Assembly (NCBI RefSeq): GCF_017526105.1
Contig: NZ_CP071839.1
Location: forward strand, 3,583,501-3,647,500
Length of the DNA stretch: 64,000 nucleotides
Direction of reading: 5' to 3'
From: Streptomyces cyanogenus
Lineage (GTDB): Bacteria; Actinomycetota; Actinomycetes; Streptomycetales; Streptomycetaceae
Shown: positions 17,582-26,154 of the stretch, piece by piece
How positions within the stretch are numbered: position 1 is the first letter of the stretch
Layout of the letters: the number at the start of each line of letters is the position of its first letter
Program-made: the position numbers and the translations under genes
Notes under the pieces: model-generated
Seen by the model: only the letters and a program-made list of their open reading frames with translations
What the model was told of the DNA's origin: nothing
Database searches by the model: none

Positions 17582-17995
17582 TTACTCGATGACGAGGTCG
17601 ACGTCGATGTTGCCGCGGGTGGCGTTGGAGTACGGGCAGACCTGGTGGGCGGTCTCGACCAGCTTGCGGCCGGTCTCCTCGTCCACGGTGCCGGGCAGCT
17701 CGATGCGCAGGGTGACCTTCAGCCCGAAGCCCTCGCCCTGCTTGCCTATGCCGACCTCGGCGGTCACGGCCGCGTCGCTGACGTCGACCTTGGCCTGGCG
17801 GCCGACCAGGCCGAGGGCGCTGCCGAAGCAGGCGGCGTACCCGGCGGCGAAGAGCTGCTCCGGGTTGGTGCCCTGGCCGTTGCCGCCCAGCTCCACCGGC
17901 ATGGCCAGGGCCAGGTCGATCCTGCCGTCGGAGGAGACGGCACGGCCCTCGCGGCCGTGGGTGGCGGTGGCGACGGCGGTGTAGAGCGCGTCCAT
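17582..17995 (-). CDS. ohr: Organic hydroperoxide resistance protein Ohr
   Basis: A 137-residue OsmC/Ohr-family thiol peroxidase that reduces organic hydroperoxides in the cytoplasm as a dimer. Both catalytic cysteines are present: Cys56 in GYAACFGSAL and Cys120 in VCPYSNATRGN. The start is ATG at 17993-17995, the second of two close ATGs, because AGAGGG then sits nine bases upstream; the first ATG would abut the ribosome-binding site. It is divergent from a MarR-family OhrR gene, with an AT-rich palindromic operator between them. A possible promoter (TTGTGC, 17 bases, TCTACT, at 18066-18038 on the minus strand) overlaps that operator, so OhrR repression relieved by peroxide is expected. Confidence 0.95.
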   Translation of the reverse strand: MDALYTAVATATHGREGRAVSSDGRIDLALAMPVELGGNGQGTNPEQLFAAGYAACFGSALGLVGRQAKVDVSDAAVTAEVGIGKQGEGFGLKVTLRIELPGTVDEETGRKLVETAHQVCPYSNATRGNIDVDLVIE

Positions 17996-18046
17996 GAAGA
18001 CCATCCCTCTGGGGTGTGGCGGTTCGTTGCGACCACAAGTAGAGCA

Positions 18047-18071
18047 CACAATTTAGTTGTGCACAACTAAA
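18047..18071. promoter_or_regulatory. OhrR operator: two overlapping inverted repeats
   Basis: An AT-rich island in the ohr-ohrR divergent region. A perfect 20-bp palindrome (half-site TTTAGTTGTG, 18052-18071) overlaps a second dyad CACAA-N5-TTGTG (18047-18061). It covers the likely -35 box of ohr and lies just upstream of ohrR. This is the expected place and form for binding by dimeric OhrR, possibly two dimers. Confidence 0.8.
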
Positions 18072-18097
18072 TGGCTCCCAAGAGCTACCCTGGAGTC

Positions 18098-18562
18098 ATG
18101 AACGACATGGACTGGCTGCGCCTGGACCGCCAGATCTGCTTCTCCCTGCACGCCGCGTCCCGTGCCTTCAACGGCGTCTACCGCGTGATCCTGAAGGACC
18201 TCGGGCTGACCTACCCGCAGTACCTGGTGATGCTGGTGCTGTGGGAACAGGGCGAGCTGCCGGTGAAGAAGCTCGGCGAACAGCTGCGGCTCGACTCGGG
18301 CACGCTGTCCCCGCTGGTCAAGCGGCTGGAGGTGGCCGGTCTGGTGCGGCGCGAGCGCAGCGCCGAGGACGAGCGCTCGGTCCTGGTCCAGCTCACCGAG
18401 GAGGGCACGGCACTGCGCGAGCGGGCCCTGGAGGTGCCCCGCCGGATCATGTCGGCGACCGGCTTCGAGCTGGCCGAGATCGTCGAGCTGCGCGCGCGGC
18501 TGGACCAGCTCACCACCGCTCTGGACGCGGCGGCGGAGGCGGAGGCCCGGGCAGCCCGCTGA
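18098..18562 (+). CDS. ohrR: MarR-family peroxide-sensing repressor OhrR
   Basis: A 154-residue MarR/OhrR winged-helix repressor. The single reactive cysteine typical of OhrR is in DRQICFSLHAASRAF (Cys14), followed by the family segment LTYPQYLVMLVLWE and a winged helix with DSGTLSPLVKRLE. Oxidation of the cysteine by organic peroxides releases the protein from the ohr operator. ATG 18098 is preferred, with GGAG nearby; TACCCT at 18086-18091 lies only six bases upstream, so the transcript may be leaderless. ATG 18107 is also possible. The last 53 bases overlap the convergent membrane glycosyltransferase gene. Confidence 0.93.
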   Translation: MNDMDWLRLDRQICFSLHAASRAFNGVYRVILKDLGLTYPQYLVMLVLWEQGELPVKKLGEQLRLDSGTLSPLVKRLEVAGLVRRERSAEDERSVLVQLTEEGTALRERALEVPRRIMSATGFELAEIVELRARLDQLTTALDAAAEAEARAAR

Positions 18563-20222
18563 GCGGGCGGACGTAGAGCCGTACGGTCACCCCGCCCCGC
18601 ACGGCTTCCCGGCGGGACACGAACTGCTGCCCGAGCACGGTCGCCTTGGCCCGTTCGACGGGGTCGCGCGGCGCACCCCGGCCGGCGAGCAGCTTCCCGT
18701 CCGCGACCACCCACACCCGGTCCAGCCGCGCCAGCCTCCGGCGCACCTCCACCGGCCCGGCCTCCCGCCCGTACAGCGTCCCGGACTCGGCGGCCCCCGT
18801 CACCAGCGCCACGTCCCGGATCCCGCGGAAGGCCCCCGGATACGTGAGCGCCGCGTTCCGCATCGACCCGGGGAAGAACAGCACGGACGCGCCGGGGGGC
18901 AGGTTGCGCGCGGCCAGCCGGGAGACCGCGCCGAGATCGTCCGGCCGGTGGCCGGGTTCCCGGTCCTTCTGGAGCAGGGGGAACTGGTGGAGCAGGGAGA
19001 GGGCGAGGGCGAGAACACCGGTGAGGGTGCCGTAGGGCAGCGGCAGCAGAGGGGGTGTTCGCGGGCGGCCGTCGTCGTGCGGGCGGCCGTCGCTCAGGGC
19101 GGCGGGGGCGCCCCTGCGCGAGCGGGACCCGGCGCGCAGGCGCCCGACCACCCGCGCCACCCGCGCCGCCCGCTCGGCCCCGCAGGCCACCAGCAACGGC
19201 GCCCCCGACAGCGCGTACAGCACGTACCGATCGACATACAGCGGCGACATCTGCGACGCCAGCATCAATGCCACCGGCGGCAGGACCACCACCGGAAACG
19301 CCACCCCGGCACACGTGACCTCCCCCCGCCGCCCCACCAGTCCCGCAAGTCCCAGGACTCCCAGTCCGAGACACACCCAGAACACCTCGTCCGTCGGCCC
19401 CAGAAACATGCTCAGCAGCCTTCGGGCCGTCTCCGTCGTGGGCGCCCGCAGCCACGCCAACTGCGCGGCCTGCGCCCGCGACACCACCACCATCGGCAGC
19501 AGCGCGAGCACCACCGCCACCGCCGCACACCCCCACCCGCGCCACACCCGCCCCGGGGACCGGGCCAGCGCCAGCGACACCGCGTGGGCGAGGAGCAGCA
19601 ACACCGCGAACTCGTGCAGCCAGCAGGTGAGTCCGAGGACGACGCCGTAGGGCCACCAGGAGCCGCCCTGCACGGCCCGGACGAACAGCAGCGTCGCCCC
19701 CGTGGCGCCGGCCGCGACGATCGCGTAGGAGCGGCCCTCCTGGGCGTAGTGGCCGGCCATCGGCGTGACGGCGTACAGCAGTCCGGCCCACAGCCCGACC
19801 CGCGGCCGGACCAGCCGCATGCCGAGGGCGGCCACCAGGCCCGCCGTGCCGGCCGCCGCGCACAGCGACGGCAGCCGCAGGACGACCTCGCCGGGGTGGA
19901 CGGCGAGGACGGCGTGCAGCAGCAGGTAGTACAGGCCGTGCACCGCGTCCACGTCGTGCAGCAGCCGCCAGATCTGCGGCACCGTACGCCGCCCGACCTG
20001 GTAACTGACCGCCTCGTCGCGCCACATGCCGCCCCGGTCGAGCCCCCAGAGCCCGAGCGCGAGCATCACCAGCGCGGGCAGGCCCACGGCGGCGGCCCGG
20101 TGCAGCCGTGTCCGGGACACCGGCAGCGGGTACGGTGAGCGGCTCGTCGCACCGGTCGGTACGCCAGTGGTCACAGCCGCCCGACACGACTGCGGTTTCG
20201 CAGGAAGCCCGACGTTCACCAT
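18510..20222 (-). CDS. Polytopic membrane glycosyltransferase (GT39/ArnT-PMT-like)
   Basis: About 570 residues. Multiple membrane helices follow a short N-terminus, and the first external loop has RGGMWRDEA, the Asp-Glu motif typical of GT-C enzymes of the GT39/ArnT type that use polyprenyl-phosphate sugars. The C-terminal 150 residues are soluble and presumably external. It likely transfers a sugar outside the membrane to a wall polymer or protein, in keeping with the surrounding glycopolymer genes. The start is uncertain: ATG 20222 has a moderate AAGAGATCGGG upstream; an ATG at 20276 and a GTG further in are also open. The tail is Pro-rich because it reads through the reverse complement of the ohrR 3' end. 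Confidence 0.75.
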   Translation of the reverse strand: MVNVGLPAKPQSCRAAVTTGVPTGATSRSPYPLPVSRTRLHRAAAVGLPALVMLALGLWGLDRGGMWRDEAVSYQVGRRTVPQIWRLLHDVDAVHGLYYLLLHAVLAVHPGEVVLRLPSLCAAAGTAGLVAALGMRLVRPRVGLWAGLLYAVTPMAGHYAQEGRSYAIVAAGATGATLLFVRAVQGGSWWPYGVVLGLTCWLHEFAVLLLLAHAVSLALARSPGRVWRGWGCAAVAVVLALLPMVVVSRAQAAQLAWLRAPTTETARRLLSMFLGPTDEVFWVCLGLGVLGLAGLVGRRGEVTCAGVAFPVVVLPPVALMLASQMSPLYVDRYVLYALSGAPLLVACGAERAARVARVVGRLRAGSRSRRGAPAALSDGRPHDDGRPRTPPLLPLPYGTLTGVLALALSLLHQFPLLQKDREPGHRPDDLGAVSRLAARNLPPGASVLFFPGSMRNAALTYPGAFRGIRDVALVTGAAESGTLYGREAGPVEVRRRLARLDRVWVVADGKLLAGRGAPRDPVERAKATVLGQQFVSRREAVRGGVTVRLYVRPLSGLPGPPPPPPRPERW

Positions 20223-20297
20223 GGCCCGATCTCTTACGATTAGCCAAATTTGCGATTCTTGACGGCGTATCAACATGAATACACCCTTCGCACCGCT

Positions 20298-20303
20298 TAG
20301 GCT
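20298..20303 (+). promoter_or_regulatory. Candidate -10 box, leaderless start for the GT87-like gene
   Basis: TAGGCT lies eight bases before ATG 20312, and no Shine-Dalgarno sequence is present. The -35 region is weak. Confidence 0.4.
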
Positions 20304-20311
20304 CGCATCTG

Positions 20312-21583
20312 ATGAACCGTCTCCGCGTCACCCCCGGCCCGGTCCTCGCCCTCACCGCCATCTGGCTCACCACCCGTGCCCTGATGCTGTGGCTGCTCGT
20401 CCAGGGCGGCGCCCGGCTGCTGGGCGGTGGTTCGGTGAGCCGCGAGGTGTGGCGGCTCTACTTCCACTGGTACGGCGTCCTCGGACACGGCTCCTTCCCG
20501 GTGCACGACACGCTGTGGCAGTACCCGCCGGGCGCCGGCGCGGTCCTGCTGGCGCCGGGCCTGCTGCCGGGCCTGACGTACTTCGAGGCGTTCGTGGTCG
20601 TCACGCTGGCCGTGGACGCCCTGACCCTGGCGGCGCTGCTCCGCGCGGGCACCCGGCCCGGCCGCAGCCTGCTCGGCGCGGCCCTGTGGACCGGCGGCCT
20701 GCCGTTGCTGCTGCACCTGCCGCTCGCCCGGTACGACGTCCAGGTCACCGCCCTGGCCGTGCTCTCCCTGCTGGCCTCGGCGCGTTCCCCGCGCGCGGGC
20801 GGTGTGTTCGGGGCGCTGGGCGCGCTGGTGAAGGTGTGGCCGGCGCTGGTGCTGCTGGGCATGCCCCGGGGCCGTCCGACGCGCACGGCGTGGGCGTGGG
20901 CGGGGTGGGCCGGTGTCGCGGGCCTCGCCCTGCTCGCGGCCCGCTTCACGCATCCGCTGTCGTTCCTGCGGGAGCAGGGCGGCCGGGGCGTGCAGATCGA
21001 GTCGCTCGGCGGTACGGCGCTCAACCTGGCCCGGCACGCCGGCTGGCCGGGCCGGGCCCGCTACCAGTACGGGGCGATCGAGGTCGTCGGCCCGCACGTG
21101 CACGCCGTCGCCACCGCCTCCCTCGCGCTGACGGCGGTCTCCTTCGGGCTGCTGGTGCTGTGGCGGGTGCGGGCGCGGCACTGGACCGAGGCCACGCCGT
21201 TCGACGCCGCGCTGAGCGCGGTGCTGCTGTTCACGGTCACCAGCCGGGTCGTCAGTCCGCAGTACATGATCTGGCTGATCGGGCTGGCCGCCGTGTGCCT
21301 GACCTCCCGGCACACCAGCCAGCGGCCGGTGGCGGTGCTGGTCCTGGCCGCCTCCGCACTCAGCACCCTGGCGTTCCCGATGTTCTACCGTGAGGTGGTC
21401 ACCGGCACCTGGGCCGGGTGCCTGCTGATGCTGGCCCGCAACGGGGTGCTGACGACCGCCGCCGTGCTGTCTTTCGTGCGGCTGTGGCGGGCCGCGCGGC
21501 CGCCGGCCGGAAAGACCGGGCCGCCGACGCAACCCCGATCCGGTTTCAACCGTCTTCCGGAGCGAGCACTAAGCCTCTCTTAA
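20312..21583 (+). CDS. Polytopic membrane mannosyltransferase-like protein (GT87/DUF2029)
   Basis: A 423-residue integral membrane protein with about ten helices. WQYPPGAGAVLL (about residue 70) and PLARYDVQV (about 147) are typical of GT87/DUF2029 enzymes, which use polyprenyl-phosphomannose-type donors on the outer membrane face. KVWPALVLLG and VVSPQYMIWLIG also fit the family. It is divergent from the GT39-like gene and probably takes part in the same lipid-linked polymer pathway. ATG 20312 has no ribosome-binding site but a TAGGCT box eight bases upstream. The acceptor is unknown. Confidence 0.8.
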   Translation: MNRLRVTPGPVLALTAIWLTTRALMLWLLVQGGARLLGGGSVSREVWRLYFHWYGVLGHGSFPVHDTLWQYPPGAGAVLLAPGLLPGLTYFEAFVVVTLAVDALTLAALLRAGTRPGRSLLGAALWTGGLPLLLHLPLARYDVQVTALAVLSLLASARSPRAGGVFGALGALVKVWPALVLLGMPRGRPTRTAWAWAGWAGVAGLALLAARFTHPLSFLREQGGRGVQIESLGGTALNLARHAGWPGRARYQYGAIEVVGPHVHAVATASLALTAVSFGLLVLWRVRARHWTEATPFDAALSAVLLFTVTSRVVSPQYMIWLIGLAAVCLTSRHTSQRPVAVLVLAASALSTLAFPMFYREVVTGTWAGCLLMLARNGVLTTAAVLSFVRLWRAARPPAGKTGPPTQPRSGFNRLPERALSLS

Positions 21584-21627
21584 CGGGGTATTACCGAATA
21601 TTCTTACGCTTCCGGCCCGTGGACCCC

Positions 21628-23283
21628 ATGCATCCAGAACCGCGACACCCGCACCCGGCGCCGGCCCCGGCGCCGGAACCGGCATCATCATCGACGCCGG
21701 CGACGCCCCAGGTCGCCGTCGTCGTGATCGGCTACAACGACCGCGCCCACGTGGGTGATGCCGTGCGCTCGGCGCTCGCCCAGGGGCCCGCGGTCGCCGA
21801 GGTGATCGCCGTGGACGACTGCTCCACCGACGGCAGCGACGAGCTGCTCGCCCGGCTGGCGGCCGGCGAACCGCGGCTGCGGGTGGTGCGCCGGCCGGTG
21901 AACAGCGGCGGCTGCGGCAGCCCGCGCAACGCCGGGGTCGACGCGGCGACCGCGCCGTACGTGATGTTCCTGGACAGCGACGACGTGCTGCCGCCCGGCG
22001 CGGTGGACGCACTGCTGGCGGCGGCCACGGAGGCGCGCGCGGAGGTGGCGAGCGGACTGTGCGTGCGCCGGGAGCTGCCCTCGGGGCGCGATCAGCCCTG
22101 GCAGGCGCCCCTCTACGCGGCGCCCGCCGTCGTCGCGCGCCCCGCCCAGCGCCCCCTCCTGGTCCACGACACGCTGTGCGTGAACAAGCTGTACCGCACC
22201 GACTTCCTGCGCCACCACGGCATCCGCTTCCCCGAGGGCCGCTTCCTCTACGAGGACTTCGTCTTCGTCGCGCGGGTGCTGGCCGCGAGCCCGCGCATCG
22301 CGCTCGTACCGGACCGGGTGTACGTGTGGCAGGTGCGCCGGTCGGCCGAGCGGCTGTCGCTCTCGCTGGACCGGGGGCGCATCGAGAACTGGACCGCGCG
22401 CCTGGAGGCGTCCACGCTGGCGTACGACATCCTGCTGAGCGCCGGGCAGAAGGACCTGGCGCGGGCGGCGCGCGCCAAGTTCCTCGACCACGAGGTGCGC
22501 ATGTACGTGCGCGAGCTGGGCCTGCGCGACCCGCACTACCGGCGTGCGTGGTGGGAGCTCACCCGGGAGTACCTCGCGCACTACGACGCGGCGGACTGGG
22601 AGCTGAACCCCGCCTCCCCCGGCCGAACGGTCGCCCGGGTCCTGCTGGAGTCGCCCGAGCCGCGCGACCTGCCCCGGCTGCGGGAGCTCGCCGCGCGCCC
22701 GGCGCGCCTGCTGCCGCCGTACGCCCGCGCCGCCGACGGGACCCCGGTCTGGTCCGCCGACCTGCCCCAGGTCTCCCTGGCCCCCTTCCTGACCCGGCCC
22801 GTCGCCGGGCTGCCGCTCGCGGTGGACGCGGAACTGCGCCCCCGCGCGCGCGTCTCACTGCTGCGCCTGCGGCTGCACGACCTGTACGGCAGGGTGGCCG
22901 AGGCGGACCCGCGCGAGGTGGAGCTGGAGTGGCAGGCGCGCGAGGACGACCGCACGCGCGGGCACACGACGGTGGCGCTCACGCCCTCCGGTGCGGACAC
23001 CTGGTCGGCCGAGGCGCCCGTCGATCTGGCGCGGCTCGGCTCGGGCACCTGGGACCTGCGCCTGACCCTGCGCTTCGCGGACGGCACGCAGCGGGAGATG
23101 ACGGCGCACGCCCTCACGGGCGCCGGTCGGCTGCGCCGACGCGCCGTCCCGAGCGCCGTGCACGGCGTGCTCCTGGCCCAGCCGTACGCCACGCACTCCG
23201 GCGCACTGGCCCTGCGGGTGGCGACCGGTCCGGGTGGAGTGCTGCGCGTGGTCCGCGGCCGGCTCCGCCGCCTGCTTCACTGA
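21628..23283 (+). CDS. GT2 glycosyltransferase with C-terminal accessory domain (paralogue A)
   Basis: About 551 residues. A Pro/Ala-rich N-terminus (1-32) precedes a GT2 domain (about 33-255) with VVVIGYND, VDDCSTDGSD, NSGGCGSPRN, FLDSDDV and YEDFVF, so it looks catalytically competent. A helical middle and a beta-rich C-terminal part (about 390-530) follow. It has no TagF domain but is clearly paralogous along its length to the gene at 29404-31068. ATG 21628 is used; an in-frame GTG at 21619 is possible. An AT-rich stretch at 21583-21612 probably holds the promoter. galE starts 39 bases downstream, suggesting UDP-galactose as a donor used in this locus (inference). Confidence 0.83.
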   Translation: MHPEPRHPHPAPAPAPEPASSSTPATPQVAVVVIGYNDRAHVGDAVRSALAQGPAVAEVIAVDDCSTDGSDELLARLAAGEPRLRVVRRPVNSGGCGSPRNAGVDAATAPYVMFLDSDDVLPPGAVDALLAAATEARAEVASGLCVRRELPSGRDQPWQAPLYAAPAVVARPAQRPLLVHDTLCVNKLYRTDFLRHHGIRFPEGRFLYEDFVFVARVLAASPRIALVPDRVYVWQVRRSAERLSLSLDRGRIENWTARLEASTLAYDILLSAGQKDLARAARAKFLDHEVRMYVRELGLRDPHYRRAWWELTREYLAHYDAADWELNPASPGRTVARVLLESPEPRDLPRLRELAARPARLLPPYARAADGTPVWSADLPQVSLAPFLTRPVAGLPLAVDAELRPRARVSLLRLRLHDLYGRVAEADPREVELEWQAREDDRTRGHTTVALTPSGADTWSAEAPVDLARLGSGTWDLRLTLRFADGTQREMTAHALTGAGRLRRRAVPSAVHGVLLAQPYATHSGALALRVATGPGGVLRVVRGRLRRLLH

Positions 23284-23322
23284 ACACGGGCCGACCGACG
23301 AACTGACGAGGGGATGGCCGCA

Positions 23323-24303
23323 ATGACCTGGCTGATCACCGGCGGCGCCGGATACATCGGGGCGCACGTCGTACGGGCGATGACCGAGGCGGGCGAGCGC
23401 GCGGTCGTCTACGACGACCTGTCCACGGGGGTCGCCGAGCGCGTACCGGCCGAGGTCCCGCTGGTGCGCGGCTCGGTCCTGGACGCGGACCGGCTGGCCC
23501 GCGCGCTCGCCGAGCACGAGATCACCGGGGTCGTCCATCTGGCGGCGAAGAAGCAGGTGGGCGAGTCGGTGGAGCGCCCGCTGCACTACTACCGGCAGAA
23601 CGTCGAGGGCCTGCGGGTGCTGCTCGAAGCGGTGACGGCGGCGCAGATCCCGTCCTTCCTGTTCTCCTCCTCCGCGGCCGTCTACGGCATGCCCGACGTC
23701 GACCTGGTGACCGAGGAGACCCCCTGCCGGCCGCTGTCGCCGTACGGCGAGACGAAACTGGCCGGCGAGTGGCTCGTCCGTGCCGCGGGCCGGGCGACCG
23801 GCATGGCCACGGCGGCGCTCCGCTACTTCAACGTGGCGGGCGCGGCCGGTCCCGAACTGGCCGACACCGGTGTGTCCAACCTGATCCCGATGGTCTTCGA
23901 GCGGCTCACGGAGGGCACGGCGCCGCGCATCTTCGGCGACGACTACCCGACGCCCGACGGCACGTGTGTCCGCGACTACATCCACGTGGTCGACCTGGCC
24001 GAGGCCCATGTGACCGTCGCCCGCGCGCTGCGCTCCGCGCCCGGCACCGACCTGACCCTGAACATCGGCCGGGGTGAGGGCGTGTCGGTGCGCGAGATGA
24101 TCGACCGCATCAACGCGGTCACCGGCTACAACCGTCCCCCGACGGTCACCCCGCGCCGCCCCGGCGACCCCGCCCGCGTGGTCGCCTCGGCCACCCGGAT
24201 CGCCACGGAACTCGGCTGGCACGCCAAGTACGACGTCCAGGACATGATCACGTCGGCGTGGGAGGGCTGGGTACGGGTCCATCCGGACGCGGCGCGGTCG
24301 TAG
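23323..24303 (+). CDS. galE: UDP-glucose 4-epimerase
   Basis: A 326-residue extended short-chain dehydrogenase that interconverts UDP-glucose and UDP-galactose using bound NAD. Seen: TGGAGYIGAH (NAD-binding), SSSAAVYG and the catalytic YGETK, RYFNVAGA, and GTCVRDYIHV near the C-terminus, all typical of GalE. ATG 23323 is chosen over 23314 because GAGGGG then has nine-base spacing. It follows a GT2 gene on the same strand, so it likely supplies nucleotide sugar for the neighbouring glycopolymer enzymes rather than only for galactose catabolism. Length is normal for the family. Confidence 0.95.
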   Translation: MTWLITGGAGYIGAHVVRAMTEAGERAVVYDDLSTGVAERVPAEVPLVRGSVLDADRLARALAEHEITGVVHLAAKKQVGESVERPLHYYRQNVEGLRVLLEAVTAAQIPSFLFSSSAAVYGMPDVDLVTEETPCRPLSPYGETKLAGEWLVRAAGRATGMATAALRYFNVAGAAGPELADTGVSNLIPMVFERLTEGTAPRIFGDDYPTPDGTCVRDYIHVVDLAEAHVTVARALRSAPGTDLTLNIGRGEGVSVREMIDRINAVTGYNRPPTVTPRRPGDPARVVASATRIATELGWHAKYDVQDMITSAWEGWVRVHPDAARS

Positions 24304-24397
24304 ACCACCCGCCGTTGCCTTGCGGGCCGTCACCTGCCCGCGGCCACACACCGGCTGGCCGCGCAGTTCCCCGCGCCCCTTCGGGGAGCCGGGCGCC

Positions 24398-25036
24398 TCA
24401 CAACGCCTTGAGCGCCCCCGCGGTGGCCCGGGCCAGCTTGTCCAGGTAGCCCTTCGGCAGCTTGGGCGAGCGGATCACCACCGCGCGCCAGTACAGCGGC
24501 CCGGAGATCAGGTCCAGGGCCAGCTCCGGATCGAGCCCCGCGGGCAGTTCCCCCCGCGTCTCGGCCGCCGCCACGATCCGGCTGGCCACCCCCTCCTGGC
24601 CGTCCCGCAGCGCCTTCTGGAAGGCATCCGCGAGGTCGGGATTGCGGGCCGCCTCGGCCTGGAGGTCGGGGATGATCTGCGACGCCACCGGATGCCGCAG
24701 CGCGCGGGACGTGACCTCGTACAGAAGCCGCAGGTCACCCTCCAGGGACCCGGTGTCCGGCACCGGGAACCCGGTCACCGCCAGCGCCGACACCACGTCG
24801 AGCACCAGGTGCAGCTTCGAACGCCACCGCCGGTACACCGCCGTCTTGCCGACACCGGCCCGCCGGGCGATCCCCTCGATGGACATGCGGGCGTAGCCGA
24901 CGGCCGCCAGCTCCTCGAAGACGGCCGCCCGGATGGCCTCGGTCACGTCCTCGCGGAGCACGGCCGCCCCGGCGGGCGCCCGGCGGCGCGCACGCGCCGG
25001 CGGCTCGTCGGCGGGCCCGGCGGCGTTCGTCGTCAT
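24398..25036 (-). CDS. TetR-family transcriptional regulator
   Basis: 212 residues. A disordered Ala/Arg/Pro-rich N-terminus, then a TetR helix-turn-helix at about 33-78 (MSIEGIARRAGVGKTAVYRRW) and a C-terminal ligand/dimer domain with a LYWRAVV segment. It is divergent from the TagG/TagH-like exporter genes and most likely controls them, itself, or both. No ribosome-binding site precedes ATG 25036, but TATGCT lies seven bases upstream on the coding strand, suggesting a leaderless mRNA. The effector is unknown. Confidence 0.9.
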   Translation of the reverse strand: MTTNAAGPADEPPARARRRAPAGAAVLREDVTEAIRAAVFEELAAVGYARMSIEGIARRAGVGKTAVYRRWRSKLHLVLDVVSALAVTGFPVPDTGSLEGDLRLLYEVTSRALRHPVASQIIPDLQAEAARNPDLADAFQKALRDGQEGVASRIVAAAETRGELPAGLDPELALDLISGPLYWRAVVIRSPKLPKGYLDKLARATAGALKAL

Positions 25037-25043
25037 AGCGCAC

Positions 25044-25098
25044 AGCATAGGGGCGTCACGACGAAACGGTTGCGTTCCGACGTCGATCGCCCTACGCT
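25044..25098. promoter_or_regulatory. Divergent candidate promoters between tetR and exporter genes
   Basis: Minus strand: -10 box TATGCT (25049-25044), seven bases before the tetR ATG. Plus strand: TTGCGT (25070-25075), a 17-base spacer and TACGCT (25093-25098), a fair SigA-type promoter about 130 bases before the permease start. No clear TetR palindrome was found. Confidence 0.45.
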
Positions 25099-25239
25099 CG
25101 CGTTGCGACGATACGGTCCCGTCCCGACGTAAGAGAACGTGAAGAGAAGCGTAAGGAAACGCCGAACGACGGGAACGAACGCGGCGATCCCGGCGAAAGT
25201 CGGACGCAGCACCCCCTCCCCCGAGCGAAAGCAGCGGAT

Positions 25240-26154
25240 GTGAGCCAGGTCCTCCACACACCGCCCCCGACCCAGACCCCGGCCGACGACGACCTCGCGG
25301 CCCTGGCCGCCCGGCACGGCCTGTCGGTGAGCGGCGCCCGCCCCTCGCTGCCGGAGTACGTCCGCCAGCTGTGGGCCCGCCGCCACTTCATCAGCGCCTT
25401 CGCCACCGCCAAGCTGACCGCCCAGTACAGCCAGGCGAAGCTCGGCCAGGTCTGGCAGGTCATGACCCCGCTGCTGAACGCGGCGGTGTACTACTTCATC
25501 TTCGGCGTGCTGCTCGGCACCAAGCACAACGTCCCGGACTACGTCCCGTTCCTGGTCACGGGCGTGTTCATCTGGACGTTCACGCAGAGCTCGATCATGG
25601 CGGGCACCCGCGCGATCTCCGGCAACCTCGGCCTGGTCCGCGCCCTGCACTTCCCGCGCGCCGCCCTGCCGATCTCCTTCGCGCTCCAGCAGCTCCAGCA
25701 GCTGCTGTTCTCGATGGCCGCCCTGGTCGTCATCCTGCTCTGCTTCGGCGTGCCCGTCGCCGCCTCGTGGGTGCTGGCGCTCCCGGTGCTCGTGCTGCAG
25801 TTCACCTTCAACGCCGGCGTATCGATGATCGTGGCCCGGATGGGCGCCAAGACCCCGGACATCGCGCAGCTGATGCCGTTCGTGCTGCGCACGTGGATGT
25901 ACGTGTCCGGCGTGATGTGGAGCATCGACAAGCTGGCCAGGAAGGACGACCTGCCGCACGTCGTCACCGTCCTGCTGGAGCTCAACCCGGCCGCGGTCTA
26001 CATCGACCTCATGCGGTTCGCGCTGATCGACAGCTTCCACGCCGGCTCCCTGCCCCCGCACGTGTGGGCGGCGGCCACCGGCTGGGCCCTGCTCGCCGGC
26101 ATCGGCGGCTTCATCTACTTCTGGAAGGCCGAGGAGACGTACGGTCGTGGCTGA
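25240..26154 (+). CDS. Polysaccharide/teichoic-acid exporter permease (TagG-like ABC-2 type)
   Basis: A 304-residue ABC-2-type permease. An N-terminal amphipathic region (RQLWARRHFISAFATAKLTAQYSQAKLGQVWQ, read in short pieces, about 45-75) is typical of TagG/RfbA-type exporters, followed by about six helices. It should move a lipid-linked polymer across the membrane with the ATPase encoded next, whose GTG start overlaps its end by eight bases. The GTG at 25240 has a poor ribosome-binding site. Placement among GT2/TagF genes supports wall glycopolymer export. Confidence 0.88.
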   Translation: MSQVLHTPPPTQTPADDDLAALAARHGLSVSGARPSLPEYVRQLWARRHFISAFATAKLTAQYSQAKLGQVWQVMTPLLNAAVYYFIFGVLLGTKHNVPDYVPFLVTGVFIWTFTQSSIMAGTRAISGNLGLVRALHFPRAALPISFALQQLQQLLFSMAALVVILLCFGVPVAASWVLALPVLVLQFTFNAGVSMIVARMGAKTPDIAQLMPFVLRTWMYVSGVMWSIDKLARKDDLPHVVTVLLELNPAAVYIDLMRFALIDSFHAGSLPPHVWAAATGWALLAGIGGFIYFWKAEETYGRG

